Position numbers and translations under genes: made by a program
Shown here: in pieces, positions 1 through 9,050 of the stretch
Layout: the number at the start of each line of letters is the position of its first letter
Position numbering within the stretch: the first letter of the stretch is position 1
Notes under the pieces: model-generated
Database searches by the model: none
Told to the model about the DNA's origin: nothing
What the model saw: only the letters and a program-made list of their open reading frames with translations
Assembly: GCF_016920785.2 (NCBI RefSeq)
Contig: NW_024609846.1
Coordinates: 79,183,816-79,247,815 of the forward strand
Direction: 5' to 3'
From: Ixodes scapularis
Lineage: Eukaryota > Arthropoda > Arachnida > Ixodida > Ixodidae
Length of the DNA: 64,000 bases

Positions 1-22
1 GGCGAATAAAAAAAAAAAGTGA

Positions 23-133
23 TTACATTTTGAGAAAGCTTTTTGAATTGCTTTCAAGCTCTAGTGAAGCCTGACTTATGCAGTTGCCTAGAGACTTTAT
101 CCGCACGGTCTCCCTTACTACTCTTTACATCTA
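23..133 (-). repeat. Inverted fragment of the PLE 3' end
   Basis: This stretch is the reverse complement, with a few mismatches, of 6758-6869, the last codons and stop region of the PLE endonuclease domain. Penelope-like elements are known to carry partial terminal copies, often inverted and 5' of the coding part, so this fits their normal insertion structure. The PLE reading frame follows directly after it in the opposite orientation. The match is direct from sequence; the structural interpretation is from knowledge of the family. Confidence 0.75.
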
Positions 134-564
134 TACACATTGCAGCCAGAATGGTTAACCCAGAAGGAAAGGTCGCTTTTATAGATTATGCAATCAGAAG
201 GGTGGAAAAATTAATTGATGTAATGTACCCAAAGGACAAAAGAAATTTCAGAGAAGTCAATGCGGTTAAGAGGGAGTTCCAAACGAAGTCCTTAAAGTTG
301 TTAGAAACAGATAAGTCCGGACGGTTTGCAGTCATACCTATGCCAGTATTCAAGAAAAAAACAGAAACGGATTTGGCTACATTGTTTTCGGAATAGGAAG
401 GGAACATTGGAAAGTTGAAAAAAAACATTTGTGCAGTTCTGAATGAGGATGAATTGAAGGAGGTAGCAAAATGTATCACAAGTGCAATGAATTCAACATT
501 GGGCATCAAGATTTTCCTAAAAGACCATAAGCCTGAAATGCCCCTTCGTGCGGTCATCAAAGAG
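134..564 (+). pseudogene. PLE reverse transcriptase, N-terminal part (broken)
   Basis: This encodes the N-terminal region of a Penelope-like reverse transcriptase, which would copy element RNA at a nicked target in the nucleus. An open stretch rich in Lys, Arg and Glu ends at a stop near 396, and the frame resumes near 415. It then runs through a segment with the PLE-typical KDHKPEMPLRAVIKE before MULE A cuts it at 564. The same frame, with matching PLE context, resumes after 5559, so the two parts are one gene split by about 5 kb of insertions. The internal stop shows it is dead. Assignment rests on this motif and on the GIY-YIG domain at the far end. Confidence 0.75.
556..564. repeat. Target-site duplication of MULE A, left copy
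   Basis: ATCAAAGAG occurs here and again at 1643-1651, immediately outside the two ends of MULE A. Nine base pairs is the usual MULE duplication length. The match is perfect. Confidence 0.85.
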
Positions 565-572
565 GGTTCCCG

Positions 573-690
573 GACATTTCATCGAACGCCGTTTCGTCGA
601 ACACCGTTTCATCGAAAAAATGGACGTTTCATCGAACGCCGTTTCATCGAAAGCCGTATCATCGAATCGCTGACGGCCGTTTCATCGAAT
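573..690 (+). repeat. 15-bp tandem repeat array, left TIR of MULE A
   Basis: Units of the TTTCATCGAACGCCG type repeat with period 15, interrupted by a short AAAAAATGG segment. The array forms the terminal inverted repeat together with the inverted array near 1490-1635. Confidence 0.85.
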
Positions 691-1489
691 GTCTTTTATA
701 TAAAAAATGTGAAAGGTGCTCTTTTCTGTACGGATCGAGTGCATTTTCGTGTCATTCTCCCATTTCATCTTCAGGTTTTTTGACGTCCAAACTTCTAGCT
801 GTTGCAATTTATTTTGATGCAAGTAACCCATGAGGATGTTTGTACCGATTTTTATGTTTGTTTCGCATATTGTGCTTATCTGTTCACCCCTTCTGTATTG
901 CTCGATGAGCCTTGAGGGTGTTGTAACAAATGAATAAAAAGTCGCACTCCCGGTAAGAGCGCACTCCAACTCATGGAGGCCAGAAGGCGACTTAGGTTTT
1001 GTGCAGGCGCAACAACTTAAGCCATGTGAGCCTCCTAGCCTCTCATGTCTTGCTATTGATACTTTGTTACTGCCCGAAGCTTGCAGTAGCTAAAGCTGAG
1101 GTGCTATTTATGAAACTACAACGAAACATTTTTTTTTTTGTTTTAAGATTTAATGAAGTCAGAAATAAGTACGCCACTTCAAATTTTATTTTAAAACTTT
1201 AAGGAGGTCATGTATTCGTGCGACAGCCATTCACCGTTTCAAATGATGAGCAATTCCTCTCAAAAAGTCCACCACAGCCATGCTCCGTCGGTTCTCATAA
1301 AAAAGGCGGAGCTTCTCATTTCTTGCCGCTATGGCCTTCTTCTGGCGAGGAGGCTCTTGGGAACTCAGCATCGCGTCCAGCTAGTCTTCCGTCAGTTGAT
1401 GTTCTGCGGCGATGCAAGCCAAAAACTTCCAGAACCCCGGATGGGCACCTCCGACCAGCTTCAGGAAGCGGGAATGTCACCCTGGCGTT

Positions 1490-1635
1490 AGATAAGACGG
1501 CGTTCGATGAAACGGCATTCGATGAAACGGCTTCGATGAAACGGTGTTCGATGAAACGGCGTTCGATGAAACGGCATTCGATGAAACGGCTTCGATGAAA
1601 CGGCGTTCGACGAAACGGCGTTCGACGAAATGTCC
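1490..1635 (+). repeat. 15-bp tandem repeat array, right TIR of MULE A
   Basis: About nine units of the GTTCGATGAAACGGC type, period 15 with two 14-bp variants, in the opposite orientation to the left array. Confidence 0.85.
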
Positions 1636-1642
1636 GGTCCCA

Positions 1643-1651
1643 ATCAAAGAG
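1643..1651. repeat. Target-site duplication of MULE A, right copy
   Basis: ATCAAAGAG is identical to 556-564. It is followed directly by AATGGGAC, the next PLE bases, which are themselves part of the MULE B duplication. Confidence 0.85.
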
Positions 1652-1666
1652 AATGGGACTGGGACC

Positions 1667-1805
1667 GGACATTTCATCGAACGTCGTTTCGTCAAACGCC
1701 GTTTCATCGAATGCCATTTCATCGAACGCCGTTTCACCAAACACCGTTTCATCGAAGCCGTTTTATCGAACGCCGTTGTATCGAACGCCGTCTTATCGAA
1801 CGCCA
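1667..1805 (+). repeat. 15-bp tandem repeat array of MULE B (left)
   Basis: Units of the TTTCATCGAACGCCG type mirror the array at 1490-1635. Confidence 0.85.
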
Positions 1806-2617
1806 GGGTGGCATTCACGCTTCCTGAAGGTTGTCGGAGTGGCCCATCCCGGGTTCTGGAAGTTTCTGACTTGCATCGCCGCAGAACATCAACTGACGGA
1901 AAACAAGCAGGATGGGATGCTGAGTTCCCAAGAGCCTCCTCTCAGAAGAAGGCCAAAGCGGCAATAAATGAGAAGGTCCGCCTTTTTTATGAGAACCGAT
2001 GGACCATGGCTGTGGGGGACTTTTTTAGAGCAATTGCTCATCATTTGAAACGATGAATGGCTGTCGCACGAACACATGAACCCCCCGAAAGTTTTCAAAT
2101 AAAGTTTGAAGTGACGTACTTACTTTTAACTTCATTCAGTCTTAAAACTAAAAAAAAAAAAAAAAAAAAAAAAAACAATGTTTCGTTGTAGTTTTATAAA
2201 TAGCACCTCAGCTTTAGCTACTGCAAGCTTCGGGCAGTAAAAAAGTATCAATAGAAAGGCATGAGAGGCTAGGAGGCTCACACGGCTAAAGTTGTTGCGC
2301 CTACACAAAACCTAAGTCGCCTTCTGGCCTCCATGAGTTGGAGTGCGCTCTTACCGGGGGTGCGACTTTTTATTTATTTGTTACAATACCTTCAAGGCCT
2401 ATCGGGTAATACAGAGGGAGTGAATAGATAAACACAATATGCGAAACAAACATAAAAATCGGTACAAATATCCTCATGGGTTACTTGCATCAAAATAAAT
2501 TGTAACAGCTACAAGTTTGGACAATAAAAAAACCTGACGATGAAATCGGTGAATGACAGGAAAATGCACTCGATCCGTGCGCAAAAGAGCATCTTTCACA
2601 CTTTTTATATAAAAGAC

Positions 2618-2714
2618 GTTCGATGAAATGGCCTTCGATAAAACGGCGTTCGATGAAACCATCATTTTTTTTGGTGAAACGGCGTTCGACGAAACGGCGT
2701 TCGATGAAATGTCC
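2618..2714 (+). repeat. 15-bp tandem repeat array of MULE B (right)
   Basis: Units of the GTTCGATGAAACGGC type are interrupted by an ATCATTTTTTTTGG segment. This mirrors 573-690. Confidence 0.8.
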
Positions 2715-2744
2715 TGGAACCGAGTGGGACATGGCAGAAAGGGG

Positions 2745-2905
2745 TGTTGGACAAAATGGTTCCGGTCAGAATGGTCCCGGTCAATATGGTCCCGGACAAA
2801 ATGGTCCCGGACATAATGGTCCCGGACAAAATGGTGCCAAGTGCCAACCCCGACAAAATGGTCCCAGGTGAATTTGTCAATACTTTGAGAGCTCTTGATA
2901 GGACA
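2745..2905 (+). repeat. 15-bp tandem repeat TIR, left end of MULE C
   Basis: Several units of the GTCCCGGACAAAATG type with substitutions, then two separated units at 2845-2905. The inverted counterpart is at 5445-5548. Confidence 0.8.
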
Positions 2906-2908
2906 AAA

Positions 2909-3399
2909 TGGTTTGGTACTTTGAAATTTATTTCGACACACGTTCAAGGATAATATTAACGTCTTCATTATAATCATTTGAAACAAATTTTTAATCCCTT
3001 TTATCTGTAGCATGTAGCTCTCTTTCTCAAAGGTTCTTGATTTCTACCGATACATTTTACGTGTGTAATAAATATCTTCGTATCGCCAGAACCTGTTTTC
3101 AAATTAGCGCTATCGAGCTTGAAAACGATATCCGGAATGAAAATTATTATCATACACGTACTACAGCTTCTTAACGCGGTTTTCTGAAATGAACCTATCG
3201 TGCCACCGTGTTCCGTTTTTCAGAAATAACATCGCTCTGTCCGAACAATGTATATTAAAGAAATCAAAAATTGGTTTCGCAAGTATGAGCGTATTTATTA
3301 CATAGACCACTTAACAGACAAGAAGTCGACGCTGCTGAAGCGGAGGCCTAATACCAAAATTTATTGATATAACTCACACCCCTCAAAAAAGTCGTTCAA
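2909..3399. other. Internal non-coding part of MULE C
   Basis: This stretch lies between the left TIR and the stop that ends the transposase remnant. I see only AT-rich, stop-filled sequence and no further element ends. Confidence 0.5.
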
Positions 3400-3507
3400 G
3401 GAATGGACTCTCCTTGCACGTACCGTGTGCACAGAGTTACAAGCCGCTGCTGCATCTCTTTGTAGACTCTTTTTGTCCTCTTTGGTGGATGTCTGACCAT
3501 TTCCTAT

Positions 3508-3515
3508 GTCATAAC
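3508..3515. repeat. 8-bp TSD of nested hAT-type element, left
   Basis: GTCATAAC is identical to 4520-4527. Eight base pairs is the hAT duplication length. Confidence 0.85.
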
Positions 3516-4519
3516 TAGAGTTCCGCGTTTTCGGTTTCTATTTTTTTAAAATTCGGCGTACTTTTTTCGGTGTTTATTTTAAAATTCAATTTTCGTTTTT
3601 TTTCGGCGTATATTTATGCCCACCAAAACTTATAGGCTTTTTTCGGTGTATATAAAATAAACACCAATGGACACCTGGTCAGATGATCCTTGTAGCTCTG
3701 ATATTTTTGGTCACTCAAATAATAACGGCACAGATATATTGAAAAAGAAATGGACACTTTATTTGGAAAATGGGTGCAACTGTAATGAACCAATAAAAAA
3801 ACAGAAGTAAAAACAAGTCAGATATGAAGCCTATGCCAAAAAACATGGAACTTCACCTTCTGTATATCAGGATTACGTGATCTTATTACAGTACACACAC
3901 ATGTACTTTCCCAAGTTCTCTTCGTTGATCCGCACTCTTACTTTCCTGTTAATATGACACTGAGCTTTGAGAATGCCATCGCAACGCTAAAACTGGACAC
4001 TGGCAGGCTGAGGAGATGAAGCGCTGCCTGAGTCAAAATCGGCCAATCAACCACTTGTGAGCGCCAAAAGAGACACGGTGCGGCGTTTTGAAGCACAACA
4101 CAATATGCAGAGCTTGCATCAAGTCAGTCTTCCTTACAACGAGTTTGAAAACACGCCCGTACATGGCGAAGTCATGGGGCATTTCGGACTTCACGTTCCG
4201 ATCGATGATGCGCACAATAAACCAAAACGTCGTGAGGCCATCCGTGTATCCCATACATACGGACACATTTCGATAAACACTGTCGTTCCACTTTTTCGCC
4301 ACGGCTCTGCGGTACGACTGGAAGGTTAAAGTGACCGTTTCCGGTTAAAACTGATTTTCAGAAAATGGATTCGACGTACTTTTATCGGTTTTTATCGATT
4401 TAAATCGAAAATGCCGAACCTAAAAGCTGACCTTTTTCGGTTTAAACCGAATTTCCGAAATTGAATTCGGCGTACTTTTATCGGTTTTTATCGGTTTAAA
4501 CCGAAAACTCCGAACCCTA
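3516..4519. mobile_element. hAT-type non-autonomous element inside the MULE transposase
   Basis: This 1004-bp element has ends TAGAGTTCCGCGTTTTCGG and, inverted, TAGGGTTCGGAGTTTTCGG, flanked by a perfect GTCATAAC duplication. Sub-terminal AT-rich motifs of the TATCGGTTTTTATCGGTTT kind recur near both ends. Removing it rejoins the MULE transposase C-terminal frame, which confirms the boundaries. The interior has a 90-codon open stretch at 4057-4329 that I do not recognise and no visible hAT dimerisation domain. Confidence 0.8.
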
Positions 4520-4527
4520 GTCATAAC
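4520..4527. repeat. 8-bp TSD of nested hAT-type element, right
   Basis: GTCATAAC is identical to 3508-3515. Confidence 0.85.
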
Positions 4528-5444
4528 CGTAGTGACAGAGGATTGTTGAGACTCCAGAGCGTCGATCGCCCTCCAAATGGTGGGATGGCAGTGCCCGACC
4601 ATACTTGAAAAGTTCCTGTTCCAGGCTTCCGCGAGGTTGTTAGTCCTGTGGTCGCCGGTCATCGTTGCAACGTGCATGTTCCAGATCTTCGGAGGAAATT
4701 TAGGTGCACATCTTCGGAGTCCCACCGCTCCATTTCTTGTGAGAACTCTGCGAAACGTACCGGTGACACAGATACTGTTGAAGTTCGTATCAAGCAGATC
4801 TCCCGCTTCTGGAAGAGCTGTATTCCGCAAAAACTCAATGCCACGTGCGATGTTGTCAAAAGGGAGGAATGCCAGTTCATTCATCATGCCAACAAGCAGG
4901 CGAAAGACGTCACTCTCCTTATAAATGAACACTGGAGACAGTTCTTGAGGTTTTCGCCATGTGCTTTGGCGAAAATGAAAATAGCATCCTCTTGTGGCGA
5001 CGCCTTCTTCGAACACGGCACGTGCAGAGTTGATAGCAGGAGTCTCGAAATCGGTTATGACAAAACCTGGATTTAGTGATGTTCCGGTGGTGGCTTCCGC
5101 AGCTGCAACCACGGCGTTCAGTAGTTCCTCGTATGGGGAAAAAAGAAGCGCAGAAAATGAGGGCCTACAAGGGGGGATACAGAGCCCTGTTTATTATTCG
5201 ATTATGCCAACGATGTGTCTCTGTATCCCACGTGCTTGTTCCACTTTTTTGTGCCGTTTTTTATTTGATATAAGTATTGATTTATTGCACACTGGCCCAA
5301 CCCCTTGACTGCAATTTAGTTAAAATAAAAAAAAAAGGTTGGCGTTGTGTTTCACGAGTATTTCCCAAACTATTTTCTAAGTCTTTAATATCCATCAAGA
5401 GTAGAAAATTTAAAAACCTGCAAACAGCAAACAAATAATGCCAC

Positions 5445-5548
5445 GCTGGGACCATTTTGTCCGGGTTAGCAGTTGGGACCATTCTGTCCGGGACCATTTT
5501 GTCCGGCACCATTTTGTCCGGGACCATTTTTGACCGGGACCGTTTTGA
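5445..5548 (+). repeat. 15-bp tandem repeat TIR, right end of MULE C
   Basis: Units of the GGGACCATTTTGTCC type are the reverse complement of the left-end unit, including the same spacer between the innermost and next unit. Confidence 0.8.
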
Positions 5549-5558
5549 CTGCATCCCT

Positions 5559-6867
5559 GCAAAAAGTGGTATCAAAGTTTCTACAAAAGGGGTTGGGTTA
5601 TGCATGCTTAGAAAATTCATTATCACTCAGAAATTATGAATTGATTAACAGTTTGGAGGCTCATCATGGGAGGCGTTGTTCAGTGCTATCGTTGGACATT
5701 AAGGACTTGTATTATTCCCCAGAAAATACCCGGTTAATGCAGAGAGTGAGGGAGGCATTGGTGCTGAATCTCGTTAAGTTCCAATCGGGCTCAGGTATAT
5801 CGGTAGAAAGTTTCTTAACAATTTTGGAATTTTATCTGAAGTCAACGGTAGGGGGTACCGAAGGAGGACAGTATATACAAAAAGAAGGTGTTTGTATAGG
5901 GCCATCAGTCGCACCGATTTTAGCAGAAGTTTACTTAAACTCTTTGCATCGTGCAGTGCACGATAATCGACAGGGGTCGTCGCCGGGTACGGCAATAGTG
6001 AGAAGATAAGTAGATGACATCCTAATATGCACGTTTACGGAAGGTCCAACAGGAACCACAGAAGGTGTGAAAAGGTCAACGGCTCCAGAATTCAAGTTTA
6101 CAATGGAAAAACCAAACGATGATGTTCTGCAGTTTTCCCGATTTACGTATTGACGTAAATCGAGGGTTATGTTGGGAATATGGTAAAAGAAAATTGGAAA
6201 CCGGTTTTGTCAAGAATGAGTTGTCATTCGAAGACCGTAAAGGTGGGGATTGTAAAGTCATTGGTCAAGAACGCGTTAGAAAGGTCATGTGTCCATCATA
6301 TTCCTGAATCAGTAGAAATGCAGCGAAAAAGGTTGTTAAGTGTAGGTTATGATGACAATTTTATAAAACGTAAATTAGAATTGTTTATTAAAGGCAGGAT
6401 AGAAATGGAACAAAAATCAAGGAACCGCTTTGCTGTAATCCCATATTTTCATGACATCTATCACAACCTGAAGGCATGTGCGAGGCAGTTTCGAGTAGAC
6501 ATGGTCTTTAGTTCAGATTTAAGATTAAGAAAACTGACGCCATTTTTGCGAGACTGGTGTTGTGTATGAGATACCATTGGAGTGTGGATTTAAGTGTGTA
6601 GGACAGACGTCACGCTGCATAAATGACAGATTTAACGAACACAAAATAAATGTAAAAAACAATGCACAAAACTCGGAAATAGCGAAACATATTCATGAAT
6701 GTAACAACTGCACGGCGCTCTGGTCGGAGACGGAAATAATACACAAAGAGATGAACGATGTGAAGAGAGTAGTAAGGGAGACCGTGCGGATAAAGTCTCT
6801 AGGCATCTGCATAAGTCAAGCTTCACTACAGTTTGGAAGCAATTCAAAAAGCTTTCTAAAAATGTAA
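5559..6867 (+). pseudogene. PLE reverse transcriptase and GIY-YIG endonuclease (broken)
   Basis: The RT part continues with VVSKFLQKGL, SLDIKDLYYS (an RT palm Asp motif) and GVCIGPSVAPILAE, then reaches the catalytic VDDILI near 6010, which is directly preceded by an in-frame stop. A further stop and frame change occur near 6150, with another shift near 6550. The C-terminal part (about 6555-6867) is a GIY-YIG nuclease: VYEIPLECGFKCVGQT, then the conserved Arg in SRCINDR, EH, and HIHECN. In PLEs this nuclease nicks the target to prime reverse transcription. The stops and shifts make it non-functional. RT followed by GIY-YIG identifies Penelope-like rather than LINE or LTR elements. Confidence 0.85.
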
Positions 6868-7340
6868 TTATTTTTTTGCTTCTTTGATTTGCCATTTAGG
6901 CTGCTTGAAGTGCGACCTGCTTGTGAGTTTTCAAAAACCTGTAAAACATTCTTGCCTTGTGTGGTACTCTACGTGTATTGGCCCAACAACCGTTTCAGTG
7001 TTGTTGTTTTTTTTATGTGGAGAGGGCGTGTTATGATTCAGAAGAATGAACTGTGTTTAGAATAGTAGGGGAAGAGATCCTTTTGTTCATGTTTGAAGGT
7101 GGATGGCTGTTGCCTTATCGCGTCGACCTGTAAAGGTTGTCAACGTCCATGCATTGTGTGATGAAGACTGTGGCGCTTGAACTGTATAGACTTCGTCCTT
7201 TTGTGTTGGTGGAGACGACCTTGTGATTGAGACTATATAAGAGGTGAACTAAATAAACGAGTTAGCTGAGTTTGAGACGTCGTCCTGTCTATTTTCTGTC
7301 CCTTCTACGTTTTGATGTTTCTTCTCTAACCCAGTCTCAG
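6868..7340 (+). other. Sequence 3' of the PLE with a TATA-like box
   Basis: No ORF. ACTATATAAGAGG at about 7224-7236 resembles a TATA box, and AAATAAACGAG follows shortly. PLEs carry promoters in terminal repeats, so this may be PLE terminal sequence, but no second copy in the window proves it. I looked for the CTGATGA and GAAA cores of a hammerhead ribozyme, which some PLEs have, and did not find a convincing pair. Confidence 0.3.
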
Positions 7341-8331
7341 GTTAATTCAACATGGTTTCTTTCATAGCTTTCGTTTGAGTCTAGAAAGCTCGAGTCAGAG
7401 TTGCCAGCTGTTAAAATTTGCCACCAGGTTTGGGAAATCTGGTAAATTCTGGAGCCTTTGGTATCACGGTCAACGAACCACTACACCAGACAAAAACTTG
7501 TGATATCTGGGGGAACAATGCCTTGTGACCCCGAACAAATATAAACAGATGCCGGTGTCACATTAAATATTCAGCTCTCGGGGTTGTAAGCCAGCGCCCT
7601 GACTGCTTTAAGCGACTGATTGAAGAGGCCAGATCAAGAAATATAGTTTACAGAAACTCATACCGCCAGGAAGTAGAGATAATCCTAGCAGGTCACCGGT
7701 GGATGGCTTTCCGACAGAGAGTTTTATTAGATGGTTCCAATATCTACGATAACGACACCCGACACTCTAGCGACGCCTTTGTGCATGCGTCGTGTCGTTA
7801 TCAGGTATCGTTATTGGAGTGATAGAAATGCTCCACTATATTTCGTTTCGCCCTAAGTCCAGACGCAGCCGACGCTACGAGCTGATGGGAGCGATTACAC
7901 AGCGTCTAAAGCGCACCATCTGGTGTTCGTCATGTTTAACTCTCAGAAATAGAGGGTTTGGAGGTTACACCCCTTGTCCCATATGTAACACTCGAAAAAT
8001 TACAAATCGACGTTCAGTCCTTTCACTTTCACGAGCAACTTGGTAGTCGGGTGATAGAACTTATTAAGTGGCTAATGAACGCATTAAAGCCTCAAGGAAA
8101 ACATTCAAAATTTTGTTGGCCTGCTGTAAAACCTGAGTGTTTTTTTTTTTGCATTTTTCTTTTGTAGTCTGATAAGTACATTAGCTGTTTAGTAAGTTAT
8201 ATAACACAGCTATCAAGACACTCGTAAAAGTTGGTGTCGTCAGTTCGACGTTATTGGACTGAACATCGAAATGTAGTTTCTGGGTGCTATATATAGAACA
8301 AGGGGTGTAACAACTACACCTCCTAATTCTA
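7341..8331. other. Unassigned stretch with MITE fragments
   Basis: At 7747-7812 is an imperfect hairpin built on ACGATAACGACAC and GTGTCGTTATC. At about 7840-7900 is a relic of the palindromic family seen complete at 37488-37658, sharing TCCAGACGCAGCCGACGCTA. Nothing else is recognised. Confidence 0.5.
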
Positions 8332-9050
8332 CAGGGTGACACAAGGAGACGCCAGGTTCTTTAAATTGACCGGAAAATTCGGTTTTTTTAAACTATCGCG
8401 CTACGACTTTGTGCAGCGTTGCCCACAGATGCTGCATTTTTTTTTTTTTGTAAAAAATGCAAAGAGCGAACTTACCGGAGGAAAAAGTAAAGAAAGCAAA
8501 AGGCTTAGCTCCTATGGAAAAGCAGCGACGCCACCGGTCTTCAAACAACACGGCGCCGTTTCGCACGGGACACAAGAGATGGCGCAACGAACGCCGCCAA
8601 CGAACGAGCATACGGCGCCGAAAGCCAGCGTCTTTAGCAGACAATCTTTTCGACTCAAAAGCGGCGCGCGTTCCGCAGGCGGCGACAGTCGCAGAAACAA
8701 AAACAGGCAGGGTAACAACAAGGAACGTCTGCTAAATACGCCGGCTCTCGGCGTCGTCTGCTCGTTCGTTGGCGGCAGTAGGCGTCGCGACCGCTTGCGC
8801 CATCTCTTGTCTCCCGTGCGAAACGGCGCCGTGTTGTTTGAAGACAGGTGGCGTCGCTGCGTTTCCATAGGAGCTAAGCCTTTTTCTTTCTTTAATTTTT
8901 CCTCAGGTAAATTCGCTCTTTGCAAACTTTACAAAAAAAAAAAAAAAAGCACCATCTGTGGCAACGCTGTACAAAGCCGTAGCGCGATAGGTTAAGAAAC
9001 CGAATTTTCCGGTTGATTTAAAGAGCCTGGCGTCTCCTTGTTTCACCCTG
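8332..9050. mobile_element. Palindromic MITE with CAGGGTG ends and TA duplication
   Basis: This 719-bp element is flanked by TA on both sides (8330-8331 and 9051-9052). The left arm (8332 to about 8643) and right arm (about 8728 to 9050) are reverse complements with scattered changes, leaving a loop of about 85 bp. The ends read CAGGGTGACACAAGGAGACG and, inverted, CAGGGTGAAACAAGGAGACG. A TA target with short TIRs suggests the Tc1/mariner group, but no transposase is present. The long ORFs across it on both strands are consequences of the palindrome and are not counted as genes. Confidence 0.85.

Larger units (their letters stand above)
565..1642 (+). mobile_element. Non-autonomous MULE A with tandem-repeat TIRs
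   Basis: This 1078-bp element lies between perfect 9-bp duplications (ATCAAAGAG). Its ends read GGTTCCCGGACATTTCATCG and, inverted, TGGGACCGGACATTTCGTCG. Both ends continue into 15-bp tandem repeats of the GTTCGATGAAACGGC type, left about 573-690 and right about 1490-1635. No transposase is visible inside, so it would depend on a MULE enzyme supplied elsewhere. The 9-bp duplication and the long repeat-built TIRs support Mutator-like; the exact family is unassigned. MULE B is an inverted copy 17 bp away. Confidence 0.75.
1660..2721 (-). mobile_element. Non-autonomous MULE B, inverted copy of MULE A
   Basis: This 1062-bp element is, over its length, the reverse complement of MULE A with scattered differences. 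Its ends start TGGGACCGGACATTTC and, inverted, GGTTCCAGGACATTTC. The flanks are GAATGGGAC (1651-1659) and GAGTGGGAC (2722-2730), a 9-bp duplication with one mismatch. The repeat arrays are at about 1667-1805 and 2618-2714. A and B together make a palindrome of about 2.15 kb with a 17-bp centre. No coding capacity was recognised. Confidence 0.75.
3400..5181 (-). pseudogene. MULE transposase, truncated and split
   Basis: A Mutator-like DDE transposase remnant on the minus strand. The longest open part (4420-5112) has FVITDFE, whose Asp matches the second catalytic position in MULEs. It is followed by a GCYFHFRQ Cys-His segment and NNLAEAWN, whose Glu fits the third catalytic residue. Upstream, to about 5181, the frame continues through a stop. 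The N-terminus, including the first catalytic Asp, is missing: only about 370 bp separates it from the element end. A hAT-type insertion (3516-4519) interrupts the C-terminal part, which resumes at 3515 and stops again near 3400. Function in a living copy would be excision and insertion of MULE C relatives. Confidence 0.8.
2743..5558 (-). mobile_element. MULE C with tandem-repeat TIRs and a dead transposase
   Basis: This 2.8-kb element is the third insertion in the PLE. The flanks GCAGAAAGG (2734-2742) and GCAAAAAGT (5559-5567) match at 7 of 9 bases. The terminal repeats are built from a second 15-bp unit, CCGGACAAAATGGTC, in inverted orientation at the two ends (about 2745-2905 and 5445-5548). 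The matching order of unit, GTGCCAAC-like spacer and unit on both sides confirms they are TIRs. Inside are a truncated MULE transposase on the minus strand and, within that, a hAT-type element. The repeat unit differs in sequence from that of A and B but has the same period. Confidence 0.75.
23..6869 (+). mobile_element. Penelope-like retroelement interrupted by nested DNA transposons
   Basis: The element consists of an inverted terminal fragment (23-133), an RT N-terminus (134-564), an insertion cluster (565-5558) and the rest of RT plus a GIY-YIG endonuclease (5559-6867). The insertion boundaries are fixed by three 9-bp target duplications whose PLE sequence reads through in order. All coding parts are decayed. 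The element start may lie before the window. Confidence 0.8.

Noticed and set aside
1210..2098. Several overlapping ORFs over 100 codons on both strands
   Set aside because: They run through the 15-bp repeats (period divisible by 3, so frames stay open) and mirror each other through the palindrome.
573..5548. Possible CRISPR-like repeat arrays
   Set aside because: The 15-bp units are directly adjacent with no spacers, lie in inverted pairs at transposon ends, and the DNA is eukaryotic.
6868..7340. Hammerhead ribozyme expected in PLE terminal repeats
   Set aside because: No paired CTGATGA and GAAA cores with supporting stems were found by eye.
8336..8995. 219-codon ORF
   Set aside because: It spans both arms of a palindromic MITE; the mirrored minus-strand frames are equally open and no motif is present.
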